Shown here piece after piece: positions 55,318 through 64,000 of a stretch of 64,000 nt of DNA. The position numbers and the translations under genes are program-made. Source of the DNA: Phascolarctos cinereus (lineage: Eukaryota; Chordata; Mammalia; Diprotodontia; Phascolarctidae); NCBI RefSeq assembly GCF_002099425.1, contig NW_018343972.1, positions 4,136,001 through 4,200,000 of the forward strand, written 5' to 3'. The notes below the pieces were generated by a model, which saw nothing but the letters and a program-made list of their open reading frames with translations, was not told the DNA's origin and did no database searches. Numbering within the stretch: position 1 is the stretch's first letter; every line of letters begins with the position of its first letter.

Positions 55318-55840
55318 TGAATCAATCAATCAACAAATATTAATTAAGTCCTACTAAGGGTTGGACACTGCTAGGCACTGAGGATACAAAAACAAAGAAT
55401 AAAGCAATCTTTATTCTCAAAGAAATTACCTTCTACTGGAACAGACAATGTAAGTATATACAAAATGTATAAACAAAAAAAAGTAAGTATATACAGAACA
55501 AATATAAAGAGAATAAATACAAAGCAGTTAGGGAGGAAGGATGGTAGCATTTGGAGGAAACAGGAAAGCTTCATGCAGAAGGTGGTGCTTGAGCTACATC
55601 TTAAAGGAAGAGATTCTATGAGATGGAGGTAAAGAGAAAGTGCATTCCAGTCATGAGGAATACTTGCCAATGGAGTCCTTTGTGTTCTGGTTCAAAGGGT
55701 ATTGAAAGTGCAGGAATGGATGTAATGCATAATGAGAGTGGAAAAATCTTTTAGGATCAGGGTATAAAGACCTTTAAAAGCTAAACAAAGGAGTTTATAT
55801 TGGATCTGGAAAGCAATAGAGAGCAGTAGACAATAGGAAG
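55318..55840 (-). mobile_element. L2 3' half kilobase, minus strand
   Basis: TCAATCAATCAACAAATATT, CTAGGCACTGAGGATACAAA, GGTGGTGCTTGAGCTACATC, AAGTGCATTCCAGTCATGAG and GACCTTTAAAAGCTAAACAA. Long and collinear with the L2 at 26475-27275 in reverse. Confidence 0.88.
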
Positions 55841-55899
55841 TAAATTTACCTAGGACATCAGAGCTCAACGGGACCTCATAACATCTAATTTCACATCAC

Positions 55900-56395
55900 A
55901 AAATTGAAGGTGATTCCTTCATTGTGTTCTGCCTTGCTCAGACCATATCTGGAACAATCTATCTAGTTCTAGGTTCCACATTTTAGGAAATACATTGTCA
56001 AGGTGGAGCATTGGTGTACAAAGATCAGTTGAAGGATATGATAGGTTTAGCCCGAAAAAAGAAAACCGAAGGATGACATGAAAGCTGCCTTCAAGTATTT
56101 GAATGACTATCAGACTGTCACATGAAAGAGAGACTAGACATATACTATTTGACCCCAGAGAGCAGACCTAGGAGCAATGGGTAAAAGTTGCAGATAGGAA
56201 GATTTAAGTTTCATGTAAGGAAACACTTCCTTATAATTAAAGCTATCCCAAAATGGAATGGATTTCCTTGGAAGATCTGTCTCACTAGATGTTTTCAAAT
56301 GAAGGTGATCACTTGTCAGGGAAGATATAGAAGGAACTCTTGGTCAGATATGAATCAGGCTAGAAGGAATTTGACGGCATCATGGACACTGAGAT
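55900..56395 (+). mobile_element. CR1/L3 ORF2 end and 3' UTR
   Basis: GCTCAGACCATATCTGGAAC, CCTTCAAGTATTTGAATGAC, CAAAATGGAATGGATTTCCT and GATCACTTGTCAGG. Same part of the element as 36977-37520. Confidence 0.85.
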
Positions 56396-56504
56396 GCCGT
56401 GATAACTTTGGGGTTTCTTGTTTTTATCATGATTCTGGAACATTTTTTTTTACTTTACTTTTTCTTTGATGTATCTTTCTTGAATAAGAAAAAACCTGAG
56501 AATG

Positions 56505-56725
56505 TAGGTAGGGATGATCACTGTAATCAAATACTTGAGGGGCTCTGATCTTAATAAGAAATTTGATTTATTTGTGTTTCACCAGAAAGGAAAGCTAGGG
56601 CCAGTTAGAAAAGTTACAAGAGGCAGACTTTGAGTCAATAAAAGGAGTCTTTCTTGTCAATTAGAATTGCCCTCAAATGAAATGAGCTGCCTTGTCAGAT
56701 AGTAAGTTCTCCATTGTTTAAAGGC
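56505..56725 (+). mobile_element. CR1/L3 fragment
   Basis: GTAATCAAATACTTGAGGGG, AAAGTTACAAGAGGCAGAC and CCCTCAAATGAAATGAGCTG, a second, more worn copy. Confidence 0.65.
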
Positions 56726-56888
56726 ACAGAATCACAAAATCTAGAAGTTGTAGTCTACCTTAGAGTTCACCTGGTCCTGATCAGATATCCTATATTCAAA
56801 AATCCCCTTAAGTGGTGGTGTGCTTTTTGCTTAAAGGCCATTAGTGTGGAGCAGCCCAATACTTCCCAAGGCAGCTTATTCTACTTTT

Positions 56889-57031
56889 TTTTTTTGGCTA
56901 GGCAACAGGGTTAAATGATGTGTCTAGTGTCACGCAGCTAGTAAATGTTATGTGTCTGAGGCTGGATTTGAATCCAGGTCCTCCTGAATCCAGGGCCGTT
57001 GCTCTATCCACTGCGCCACCTACCCGCCCCC
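56889..57031 (-). mobile_element. SINE1-type SINE with 16-bp target duplication
   Basis: Reversed SINE1: GGCTAGGCAACAGGGTTAAA, TCTGAGGCTGGATTTGAATC and TGCGCCACCTACCCGCC. Flanks AGCTTATTCTACTTTT and AGCTCATTCTACTTTT differ at one base. Confidence 0.94.
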
Positions 57032-57169
57032 AGCTCATTCTACTTTTGCATAATTCTAATTATTAGAAAGATTTCCCTTTCATATAACTAAAAAGTGACT
57101 GTCTGTAACTTCTACAAACTTATTCTCGTTTTGCCTTCAAAAGACAAGCAAAATATGTCTGATATCCCT

Positions 57170-57265
57170 TCTACAAGACATAAGCTCCTTTAGGGTAGAG
57201 ACTATCTCATTTTAACATTTCTATCAGTGTCTGTAACAACACAGATGATTCATAAATGTCTGGGT
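57170..57265 (+). mobile_element. L2 3' fragment
   Basis: ATAAGCTCCTTTAGGGTAGA and TTCATAAATGTCTGGG. Confidence 0.6.
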
Positions 57266-57475
57266 TTATTTTTTATTATTTAACTGATTTCACATAACAA
57301 TTCTTTAAATAGGTGAAGAGTTATCAGGGCCCTCCTTAATTTTCTTCATTCAAAATCTGCAGTTTTTTTTTCAATTAATTAATGTTCCTATGTCACAATC
57401 TTGAAGACCTTGATCGTTTGTCTTCTTCAATGTTTTAGTAGAGATATTCAAACAGATGCTGGACAACTATCAAAT

Positions 57476-57670
57476 AATCAATTAAAAAACATTTATTAAG
57501 TGCCTACGCTGTGGTGGGTAGGTGCTTACTACTTGGAATATAGAGATAATACTCAAGCATTCTGTATTTTCTAGGAGTTGAGCATCATTTGGAGGTCGGG
57601 CAATATGTATATGCAGAAATATGAGCAAAATAAGCATAGGGTCAATTTCTGAGGGAAGAGGACCCTTCTT
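57476..57670 (-). mobile_element. L2 3' end, minus strand
   Basis: ACATTTATTAAGTGCCTACG and AGTTGAGCATCATTTGGAGG. Confidence 0.75.
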
Positions 57671-57675
57671 CCCCA

Positions 57676-57932
57676 AGGGGCAGCTAAGTGGCACAGTAGA
57701 TAGAGTGCTTGGCCTGGAGTCAGGAAGACTCATCTTCCTGAGTACATCTGGTCTCAGATACTTAAGAGTTGTATGACCCTGAGCAAATCATTTAATCCTC
57801 TTTGTCTCAGTTTCCTCATCTGTAAAATGAGCTGGAGAGGGAAATAGCAAACCACTTCAGTATCTCTGCCAAGAAGATCCAAAATGGGGTCATGAATAGT
57901 TGGATGTGACTGAAAATGACTGAACAACAACT
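57676..57932 (+). mobile_element. MAR1 SINE, full length
   Basis: GGGGCAGCTAAGTGGCACAG head, AAATGAGCTGGAGAGGG and the RTE-like tail AATGGGGTCATGAATAG, ACTGAACAACAAC. Confidence 0.95.
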
Positions 57933-58007
57933 ATCCCTGGATGTCGTAGGAGGGAACTGCATATCAGGCAGGTAGACTAAGACTAAGACTTAAAAAGTCC
58001 CTTCTAT

Positions 58008-58208
58008 GGGAGGCAACATGATACTATGGGAAAATGTTCTGGACTTAGAAAGAGAGGACTTGAGTTCAAATCCTGACTGCCACTTACCATCTTCATAACC
58101 TTGGATAATTTACTTAACCCCTCTGGGACTCAGTTTCCTCATCTTTAAAATGAAGTGGTTTGATAACATAGCCTGTAAGATTCCTTCCAGCTCTGAATTT
58201 ATGATCCC
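58008..58208 (+). mobile_element. THER1-type SINE, full length
   Basis: AGGCAACATGATACTATGGG head, GAGTTCAAATCCTGACTGCC, GGGACTCAGTTTCCTCATC and TTCCTTCCAGCTCTGAATTT end. Confidence 0.88.
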
Positions 58209-58274
58209 GTAGAATGGCATAAATGTCCATTGTTTCTAGGCATGACTCCTAGCCCCTTGTCCCCGAAATTAAAA

Positions 58275-58440
58275 AAAAAAAGTCATATGACCATCTAACC
58301 CAACCAGCTCATTTTGTAGATGAGGAAGCTGAAGCTGAGAGACATGAAATGAATTGCCCAAGGTGCCAGAGATCAGACTCCAATCTGAACCTTCAAGATG
58401 AAAGTCTAATCTTCTTTTCATCATATTATCATTCTGTATT
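58275..58440 (-). mobile_element. THER1-type SINE
   Basis: CCATCTAACCCAACCAGCTC, TTGTAGATGAGGAAGCTGAA and AATTGCCCAAGGTGCCAGAG. Confidence 0.8.
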
Positions 58441-58738
58441 TCCTTTAGTTGGTAGAAATAATAGTTCTCAAAACTATTTTAGATAAAAATCTACAAAAGC
58501 CTATTTCTCATTTGGTGTTTTTGCTGATGAGAAAAGAGGAAAAATGGCAAAGCCTGGCAGAGTGTTATTTAAAAAATTGTACAATTTTGCCTAGGATTTA
58601 GTTCCAAGTTCTTTGAAAATAATGAATGAATGAAAAGCATTTGTTGAGAGCTTATTGTATATTGTACAGTGTGCTAAGCATTGGTGATACAAACAGAAAA
58701 GCAAGACACTGCCTTTTCTTAAGAAGCTCACATCCTGA

Positions 58739-59360
58739 GAGAGGATTCTGGGAAGATGGTGGAATAGGTCAGAAAATTCAAAGCTCTGGCCAGAGTGAAG
58801 TGTAAACACCTGTAGTCTAGTTCAGCTAAAACAGCAAGCATTGAGCCCTGGAGGCAGCTGGGTTGAGAGATAGCTTTGACCTCAGCTAGAGGAATTTTAA
58901 CATCCTGGACCATGTGTGGAGTCGAGTGTCTGAGTGGGGGAAGATTGAGGGAGCCTTTGCTGACAAGGGATGCCAGGCCTATCTGTGCTGCTGCCATGTG
59001 GTCCTGGGGTTAGAAGGAACCAGCACATGCCTGTTGAGTGCAGAACCAGTGAGCCAGGGATGCTGATGGCTGTGGGCCGAGTTCTTGGTCTTGCTTCTAG
59101 GCCAGAGGGGCAAACTGGAGGTCATAGCCACTGGAGGGTTCTCAGGGAGCAAGAATATTTCCAGCATACTGGTGGGGAGGGTGGAAGGGCATGGACGGGA
59201 GGAAGGGGAGGTCAGCTACAACTTGAAAGGGGAAAGAAGTGTAGAGGTTGGGCCCAGGACAAAGCTCAAAAAATAACAGCAAGAAGGACCTGAGGCCAGA
59301 GGTACCATGCCTCACACCCCAGATTAGAGGTAATTATAATAACAAGCTGCAATTTTTTTT
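58739..59360 (+). promoter_or_regulatory. 5' UTR of the HAL1/L1-type element
   Basis: Visibly richer in G than its surroundings (58900-59300) and free of other repeats. In L1 elements this region holds an internal promoter, so by analogy it is the element's promoter. No individual motif could be assigned. The open frames on both strands here are not genes. Confidence 0.55.
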
Positions 59361-59540
59361 TTAATAAGCAGGCAAAAGAGAAAGACAGTTACTATGGGAA
59401 TAGAGAAGACAAAGGTTCATCTTCAGAAAAGGATACTGAAATAAAAAAAGCCTCACCTACCCCAAAGACTAATGTCAAATGGTCACTTGCCCAAAAATAA
59501 TTCATAGAGGAACTCAAAAAAGACTTCAAACATCAAATAA

Positions 59541-59679
59541 CAGAGGCACAGTGGACAGAGTACCAGCCTTGAAGCCAGGAGGACTGCAAGTTCAAATCTG
59601 GCCTCAGACTGAACACTTGACACTTACTAGCTGTGTGACCCTGGACAATTCACTTAACCCCAATTGCTTAAAAAAAAAA
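59541..59679 (+). mobile_element. SINE1-type SINE in ORF1, head truncated
   Basis: GAGGCACAGTGGACAGAGTA, CAAGTTCAAATCTGGCCTCA, CTTAACCCCAATTGC and a poly-A. The first 12 or so bases of the SINE are missing, consistent with 5' truncation on insertion. Confidence 0.93.
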
Positions 59680-60150
59680 TTGAAATAAGACAGATTGAAG
59701 AATTTTGTTTTAAAGTAAGAACAATCCAAAAGAAACAACAAAATTATGAAAAAAAATTCAACCAACTGGAAAAGGAGATCAAGAATGTTAAGGAAGAAAA
59801 TGACTCCTTGAAAATGAGAATTAGACAAGGGGATACCAGTGAAATCATAAGAGACCAAGAAATAATAAAAGAAAATATAAAGCATGAAAAAAATTAGAAC
59901 AGAATGTGAAATATCTTAAAAGAAAAACAACTGATCTGGAGAACAGATCAAGAAGAGAAAATATAAGAATAATTGGACTACTTGAAAGCTACAATCAAAA
60001 AAAGAATATTGATACAATAAAATAAGAAATATTTTTTTTAAATTGTCCTGAAGTGTTAGAGCAAGTGGGAAAGTAAGGATAGAAAAAAAATCCAACAATT
60101 GCCACCTGAAAAAGATCCTCAGAGAAAAACCTAAAAGAATATCATAGCCA

Positions 60151-60300
60151 TCAAGGCAGCTAGGTGGCATAGTGGATAGAGCTCTGGCCTTGAGTTTGGG
60201 AGGATTTCAGTTCAAATTCAGCCTCAGACACTTGACACTAGCTGTGTGACCCTGGGCAAGTCACCTAACCCCGACTGCCTCACCAAAAAGAAAAAAAAAG
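60151..60300 (+). mobile_element. SINE1-type SINE in ORF1 with 16-bp target duplication
   Basis: GGCAGCTAGGTGGCATAGTG head and a poly-A end. AAGAATATCATAGCCA before and AAGAATATTATAGCCA after differ at one base. ACTTACT has been lost from the CTTGACACTTACTAGC box. Confidence 0.95.
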
Positions 60301-60939
60301 AAGAATATTATAGCCAAATTCTGAAATGCCCAGGTTAAGGAGAAAATACTATGAGCAACAAGAATACAACAATTCAAATGTGGTGGTGCCACAATTAGAC
60401 TTACACAAGACATAGCAGTGGCTACATTAAAAGACCACAGGTCTTAGAACACTATATACAGAAGAGCAAAAGATTTGGGGTTATGGGTGAAAATATCATA
60501 CCCAGTAAAGTTAAATATAATCCTCAATGAAAATAAATGGACATTCAATGAACAGACTCTCACATTTTTATTGCAAACAGACCAGAGCTTAATAGAAAAT
60601 TTGACATACAAAATCCAAGAGAAATAAATATAAGGTAAATCTCAAAGACTAATTATAAGACACTCACTTAGAACAAATTGTTTACTTTTTTATGTGTGGA
60701 AATATAAACCATATGGCTAAGATTGCCTTTAGTAATTGGGTAGTTCGAAAGAAGGAGTGGGGTAGAGGTGAGTATGATGTGATTCTAAACAGCAAAATTA
60801 AGTAGGAAAAGGTAAAAAGAGTAATTATCTTATACAAGTGAGGTGTGAGAAGAACTGGTACAGAGGAATTAGATGGGGAAGGAGGACCGGTAGTTTTGGA
60901 ATGCTACTCTCATCGCGAATGGGTTAAAGAGGGAACTCT

Positions 60940-61012
60940 TTATATATACATGTATGTATGTATGTATGTATGCATGCATGCATATATATACATATGTATG
61001 TATGTATGTATA
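60940..61012. repeat. (TATG)/(CATG)n microsatellite
   Basis: TATG, CATG and TA units in the linker of the HAL1-type element. Confidence 0.95.
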
Positions 61013-61199
61013 AAAGTCTTCTAAATTCAGAAAGACGTAAGAGGGTAAGAGGGAAGGGAGGGGGAAGATGATAAGGGAGGGATTCTTGGGGGGGTAGGTT
61101 AAGGAATAGGAGGGCAAGATACCAGATATAAGTAAAGTAGAGGACTGAGGAGGGATAGGAATAGGGTGAGAAGCATTGTGAGGAAAATAGGAAGGTGGT

Positions 61200-61490
61200 A
61201 GATTCAATAGTATCAGACCTTAAAACATATTATATGGTTAGAGCAGTTTTGAAGTATAAAATGGATAATTTTGATTATTTTAAATTAAAATTTTCCTGTA
61301 TAAATAAAACCCATGTAGCCAAGAAGAGAGGGAATGCAGAAAATTGGGGGGGGGGAACATTCATAGACAATCTTCCAGACAGAATGTAACTGGGTCAGAA
61401 TATTTTTTAGTGTAGGAAATGATGAGGTGGTAGATTTAGAAAAAATATGGAAGGACTTAGACTTATGAAGGAAAATTCCATCTACCTACA
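61200..61490 (+). pseudogene. Late ORF2 remnant in the HAL1-type element
   Basis: KMDNFDYFKLKFSCI (61257-61301), NAENWGGG and FIDNLPDRM (61333-61386) align with KMDNFDYIKLKKFCT in the L1 at 50981-51568. GAAATGATGAGG near 61417 is the next L1 block. Everything upstream of this in ORF2 is missing, so the deletion joins linker to late ORF2. Confidence 0.75.
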
Positions 61491-61536
61491 GAAAAATAAA
61501 TGACAATTGGAAACAAGCATAATACAGTCTTATGTA

Positions 61537-61602
61537 TATGTATTTGAGTGTATATGTGTATATATGTGTGTATTTATGGATATCTATGCATATGTATGTA
61601 TA

Positions 61603-61642
<40 letters not shown>
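61537..61642. repeat. (TG)/(TA)n microsatellite
   Basis: Ends in a pure TG run at about 61612-61640, inside the element's 3' UTR. Confidence 0.96.
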
Positions 61643-61645
<3 letters not shown>

Positions 61646-61950
61646 AATTGTAGCCTTCTTGGGGGGAAAGGGAAAAATAAAGTATGAAAGCACACAACAT
61701 AGGTCAAAAGAAAACATACAATGAAACAAAAAAAAAGGTGGACAGCTTTGAAAATGATTTGTAAGTATTCATTATATAGGTTTTCTTGAAATGAAAATTT
61801 ACTTTTTATTGAATCCTCTCATGCTCTGCTGTGTACATGGCAATGATTTTTTTCATGTCTTATTTAGCAAAAAGTTTAAAATAATTTAAAAACAAGAAGA
61901 AGAAGAAGAAGCAGCCTCTCACATCCTAATATAGCAGACAATACCTAGCA

Positions 61951-62740
61951 GATGTTTCGACTGAAAGTAAAATGGAAAGGCCCACAGCTGCTTAGGAAAC
62001 ATAAGCAAGGCAGATGATAATGCATCTTCATTAATGTGATTTCCATTGACAAAATCATATGTGTTTTTGATGATGGACCTTTTGACTGTGCCAAGGACTT
62101 TTCTTTGCCAAGTACTTTATTTTCTTTCCTGGTGTCAGTAGCTGGAGTTGCTGAGAAGGCAGGGCCGCCAAATAGCATGTACAAAGGGGCTGTTTGCCTG
62201 GGCCATGGCTTGGGGACCAAACCAGAAGAAAGACCAGTGCTCCAGGAGTTTCTTGTCCATTGGCAGCAGTGGATAAGCAGTTGAGGCTGATGAAGATGGA
62301 AAGAAGGCCACCTTCCCACAAAGTATGTCCCTCAATTTGAGGAGATGTCCCTTCTGGAGAAGGACAAATATCTTTGAGGCCACTGAAAAGTTAATGCTAT
62401 TCATAACCTTCTTGAGCTCTATGTCCTGGAGTGTCTCCATTAGGGTCTGAGAGGAAGTGGAGGTCAAGGTAGGGGAAATGTTTTGAGCTGACCTGCACAT
62501 TTTGTTCCTTTCTATCCCTCTAAGTGTCCTGCTATTTCAGCCACGCTGGCTTGCCCATTTTGACCATGGTAGTTTGTAGTGGCAGTGGTGGAGACTGTAG
62601 GCCATTTCTCCACAATGGTAACTCTCTTTGGTGACAGCTTAACAAGCAATAAGATAACAGTAATAACTCCTGTTGTTATCTTCCTAAAAAATGTTACAGT
62701 ATTGGTCAGGATTTAATCTTAATTTTTCTGTATGCTACTG
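61951..62740. other. Unassigned block with open frames on both strands
   Basis: 62135-62500 (minus, 121 codons), 61945-62319 (minus, 124 codons) and 62036-62284 (plus, 82 codons) overlap. None shows a domain I know, and overlapping frames in several phases argue for base composition over coding. An old processed pseudogene or an unknown repeat is possible. Confidence 0.35.
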
Positions 62741-63125
62741 AATGAAAGAAAAATCATTTATTAAGTGCCTACCATGTTCCAACTGCTGTACTTAATGCTG
62801 TTTATACAAAAAAAAAAAAGAAATAAAATAGTCCTTGCTGTCAAAGAGCGTGTATTCTATGGGGGAGACAACACGTAGATTCATAAATATATGTAAAATA
62901 AACACAACGTAATTTTTGGGGGAGAAGCATAGTCAGTAGTTGCTGAGGGGTGGAGTGGAGAAGGAAAAGCCTCATGTAGAAGGTACCACTTGAATAGAGT
63001 TGTGAAGTAAAGGAGGGATTCTAAGAGAATGGAGGTGAAGTAGGAGCTCATTCTAAGGATGGATGATTGGCAGCACAAAGTCATGGAGATAAGAGATGAA
63101 GTTCCTGTATGAGGAACCATGAGAA
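62741..63125 (-). mobile_element. L2 3' region, minus strand
   Basis: ATCATTTATTAAGTGCCTAC, ATGGGGGAGACAACACG, CCTCATGTAGAAGGTACCAC and AGGAGCTCATTCTAAGGATG. Confidence 0.88.
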
Positions 63126-63145
63126 GTCGCTTGCATGTATTATTT

Positions 63146-63226
63146 GAATTTCACAAAAGAGGAAGCTCAGAGGGAAGTAACACCCACCTTGAAACAACTA
63201 GTAATTGCTGGAGTCAGTATTTGCCC
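63146..63226 (-). mobile_element. MIR/THER1 fragment, cut by the hAT element
   Basis: AGAGGAAGCTCAGAGGGAAG and CTAGTAATTGCTGGAGTCAG. Confidence 0.65.
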
Positions 63227-63397
63227 CAGGAGTGGGGAACCTGCAGCCTCGAGGCCACACGTAGCCCTCTACTTCCTCAAAGGCAGCCCTTTAACTGAGC
63301 CCAAGTTTTACAGAACAAATCCTTTTATTAAGGAGGGCCACACTTGAGGATCTAGAGGGCTACATGTGGCCTCGAGGCTGCAGGTTCCCCACTCCTG
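63227..63397. mobile_element. hAT-type miniature element with 45-bp inverted ends
   Basis: 171 bp. 63227-63271 and the reverse complement of 63353-63397 agree at 44 of 45 positions by eye (CAGGAGTGGGGAACCTGCAG, then GCCTCGAGGCCAC). No transposase. The end sequence is of the Charlie/hAT kind. Flanking 8-mers ATTTGCCC and CATCATTC do not match, so the expected target duplication is lost or was absent. Confidence 0.88.
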
Positions 63398-63399
63398 CA

Positions 63400-63800
63400 T
63401 CATTCAGGCTAACTAGAGAAATCAAAGAATCTTTCCATTACCTCTGGCTGTACAAATAATTGATCTAATTTCAGCTCTAGTAGTTTTAACTGCTGTTGTC
63501 TCCCCTTTCACTTTCCACTCCCCTATCATTTCCCAAACTCCAGAAGGATAAATGAGCAAAAGAAAAGTAGTGAACCATAAATTAAAAAAAAAATCTGCTA
63601 GCTTTTTTTTTTTGTCTTTTGCTTTTTCTTATCACAAAGAGGTTCTTCTCAACTCTTGGCTATATTTGTTCTAAACTGTTAATTACTGGTTAGCCCCATT
63701 ACATCTCTGGGGAAAAACAAACAAACAAAAAACATTTGTTTCATAGAAGACTATTGTGTGCTGAGAATAATCATTATTAAGCAATATTTAGATAAGATGT
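63400..63800. other. Unassigned stretch
   Basis: Nothing recognised apart from short A and T runs near 63580-63615. Confidence 0.45.
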
Positions 63801-63801
63801 A

Positions 63802-64000
63802 AGGCAGCTATGTGGTGCAGTGGATAGAGTTCTGGGTCTGAAGTCTGGAAGGCTCATCCTCCTGAGTTCAAGACCAGCCTCAGATACTTACTAGCCACGT
63901 GACCCTGGGCAAGTCACTTCACCCAGTTTGCCTGAGTTTCCTCATCTGTAAAATGAACTGGAGAAGGAAATGGCAAACCACTCCAGTATCTCTGCTAAGA
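63802..64000 (+). mobile_element. MAR1 SINE, cut by the window end
   Basis: AAGGCAGCTATGTGGTGCAG head, CTGGGCAAGTCACTTCACCC, TTTCCTCATCTGTAAAATGA and AAACCACTCCAGTATCTCTG. Its RTE-like tail lies beyond 64000. Confidence 0.95.

Larger units (their letters stand above)
56728..57430 (-). mobile_element. CR1/L3, minus strand, holding a SINE1 and an L2 piece
   Basis: ACAGAATCACAAAATCTAGA tail, CCCAAGGCAGCTTATTCTAC, TGTCTGTAACTTCTACAAAC, then TAGGTGAAGAGTTATCAGGG after the L2 fragment at about 57170-57265. Confidence 0.75.
57436..58000 (+). mobile_element. CR1/L3 3' end, split by L2 plus MAR1
   Basis: GAGATATTCAAACAGATGCTGG-like text at 57441-57475 and CTGGATGTCGTAGGAGGGAA after 57935 look like two halves of one L3 terminus. 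The match is short, so this is tentative. Confidence 0.5.
59363..60640 (+). pseudogene. ORF1-like remnant of the HAL1/L1 element
   Basis: ORF1 proteins are RNA-binding trimers with an N-terminal coiled coil, an RRM and a C-terminal domain. SRQKRK follows the presumed start near 59363, where the ATG is lost (now ATA). A charged heptad-like coiled coil lies at 59720-59860 (QKKQQNYEKKFNQLEKEIKN, VKEENDSLKMRIRQG). SRRENIRIIGLLE at about 59948-59988 is the RRM start. KWTFNE and RPELN-like residues near 60533-60590 are the C-terminal part. Frames are broken and two SINEs interrupt it, so it is dead. Confidence 0.78.
58739..61917 (+). mobile_element. HAL1/L1-type element, complete at both ends
   Basis: Flanked by CTCACATCCTGA (58727-58738) and CTCACATCCTAA (61918-61929). 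It starts with AGGATTCTGGGAAGATGGTG, the usual marsupial L1/HAL1 5' end, and finishes with a worn A/AAG tail. In order: a G+C-richer 5' UTR, ORF1, a purine-rich linker, a short late-ORF2 remnant, a TG/TA microsatellite in the 3' UTR and the tail. The endonuclease and reverse transcriptase are absent, as in HAL1 (half-L1) elements, which use L1 machinery in trans. Two SINE1s are inserted. Not counting them, it is about 2.9 kb. Confidence 0.82.
58618..61950 (-). mobile_element. L2 3' end, split by the HAL1-type element
   Basis: 58618-58738 (AGCATTTGTTGAGAGCTTAT, CAGTGTGCTAAGCATTGGTG, AGAAGCTCACATCC) continues after 61917 with CTCACATCCTAATATAGCAG, which is the expected next L2 sequence. Confidence 0.85.

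Noticed and set aside
58970-59293. 107-codon Gly/Arg-rich open frame
   Set aside because: It lies in the 5' UTR of the HAL1-type element, with overlapping frames on the other strand.

Overview
This window looks like non-coding nuclear DNA from a marsupial. The evidence is the repeat content. There are many tRNA-headed SINEs of the types known from opossum, wallaby, koala and Tasmanian devil: MIR and THER1 relatives, MAR1 with an RTE-type tail, and a poly-A-tailed SINE1/WSINE type. They sit among L2, CR1/L3, RTE (BovB-like) and marsupial L1/HAL1 fragments, solo LTRs, hAT miniature elements and long simple repeats. All family names come from remembered consensus sequence, not from a database search. 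I find no host protein-coding exon, rRNA, tRNA or CRISPR array. The open frames are chance frames, simple-repeat frames or transposon remnants. The stretch is probably intergenic or intronic.

Layout: 1-15000 is a mosaic of old SINEs, L2 and L3 pieces, with one clean solo LTR (10849-11691) inside an L2. 15166-15490 has two long inverted arms. 15500-26500 is poorer in repeats, with several unannotated islands (17245-17865, 19600-21120, 22960-24070, 24265-26470) and a decayed RTE-like LINE (21846-22960) holding a hAT element. 26475-32200 has an L2 with a nested hAT element, an L1 fragment and a second solo LTR (31213-31896) inside an L3. 33775-34380 is a long GA tract split by a young-looking SINE. 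34381-35815 is the best repeat-free island. 36279-39155 holds two more LTR-like blocks around an L3.

40000-53000 is dominated by LINEs: three L1 3' regions, a degenerate LINE whose C-terminus ends in a zinc-finger-like motif (44388-46060, minus strand), and a BovB-like RTE (46496-47785). 53000-58700 is nested L2, L3, MIR and THER1. 58739-61917 is an L1/HAL1-type insertion complete at both ends, with target-site duplications inside an L2 and two SINEs inside it. The last 2 kb has L2, a hAT miniature element with near-perfect 45-bp inverted ends, and a MAR1 cut by the window edge.

Repeat partnerships are visible here. MAR1 shares its tail with the RTE, THER1-type SINEs end like CR1/L3, MIRs end like L2, and the poly-A SINEs match L1. 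A short repeat at 1-160 looks like a 5'-plus-3' deletion derivative of the LINE at 44388-46060. I see no evidence for a new protein-coding system. The most useful leads are that LINE and its derivative, the complete HAL1-type copy, the inverted-arm element, the 185-bp segment shared between 47075 and 48354, and the repeat-free islands.
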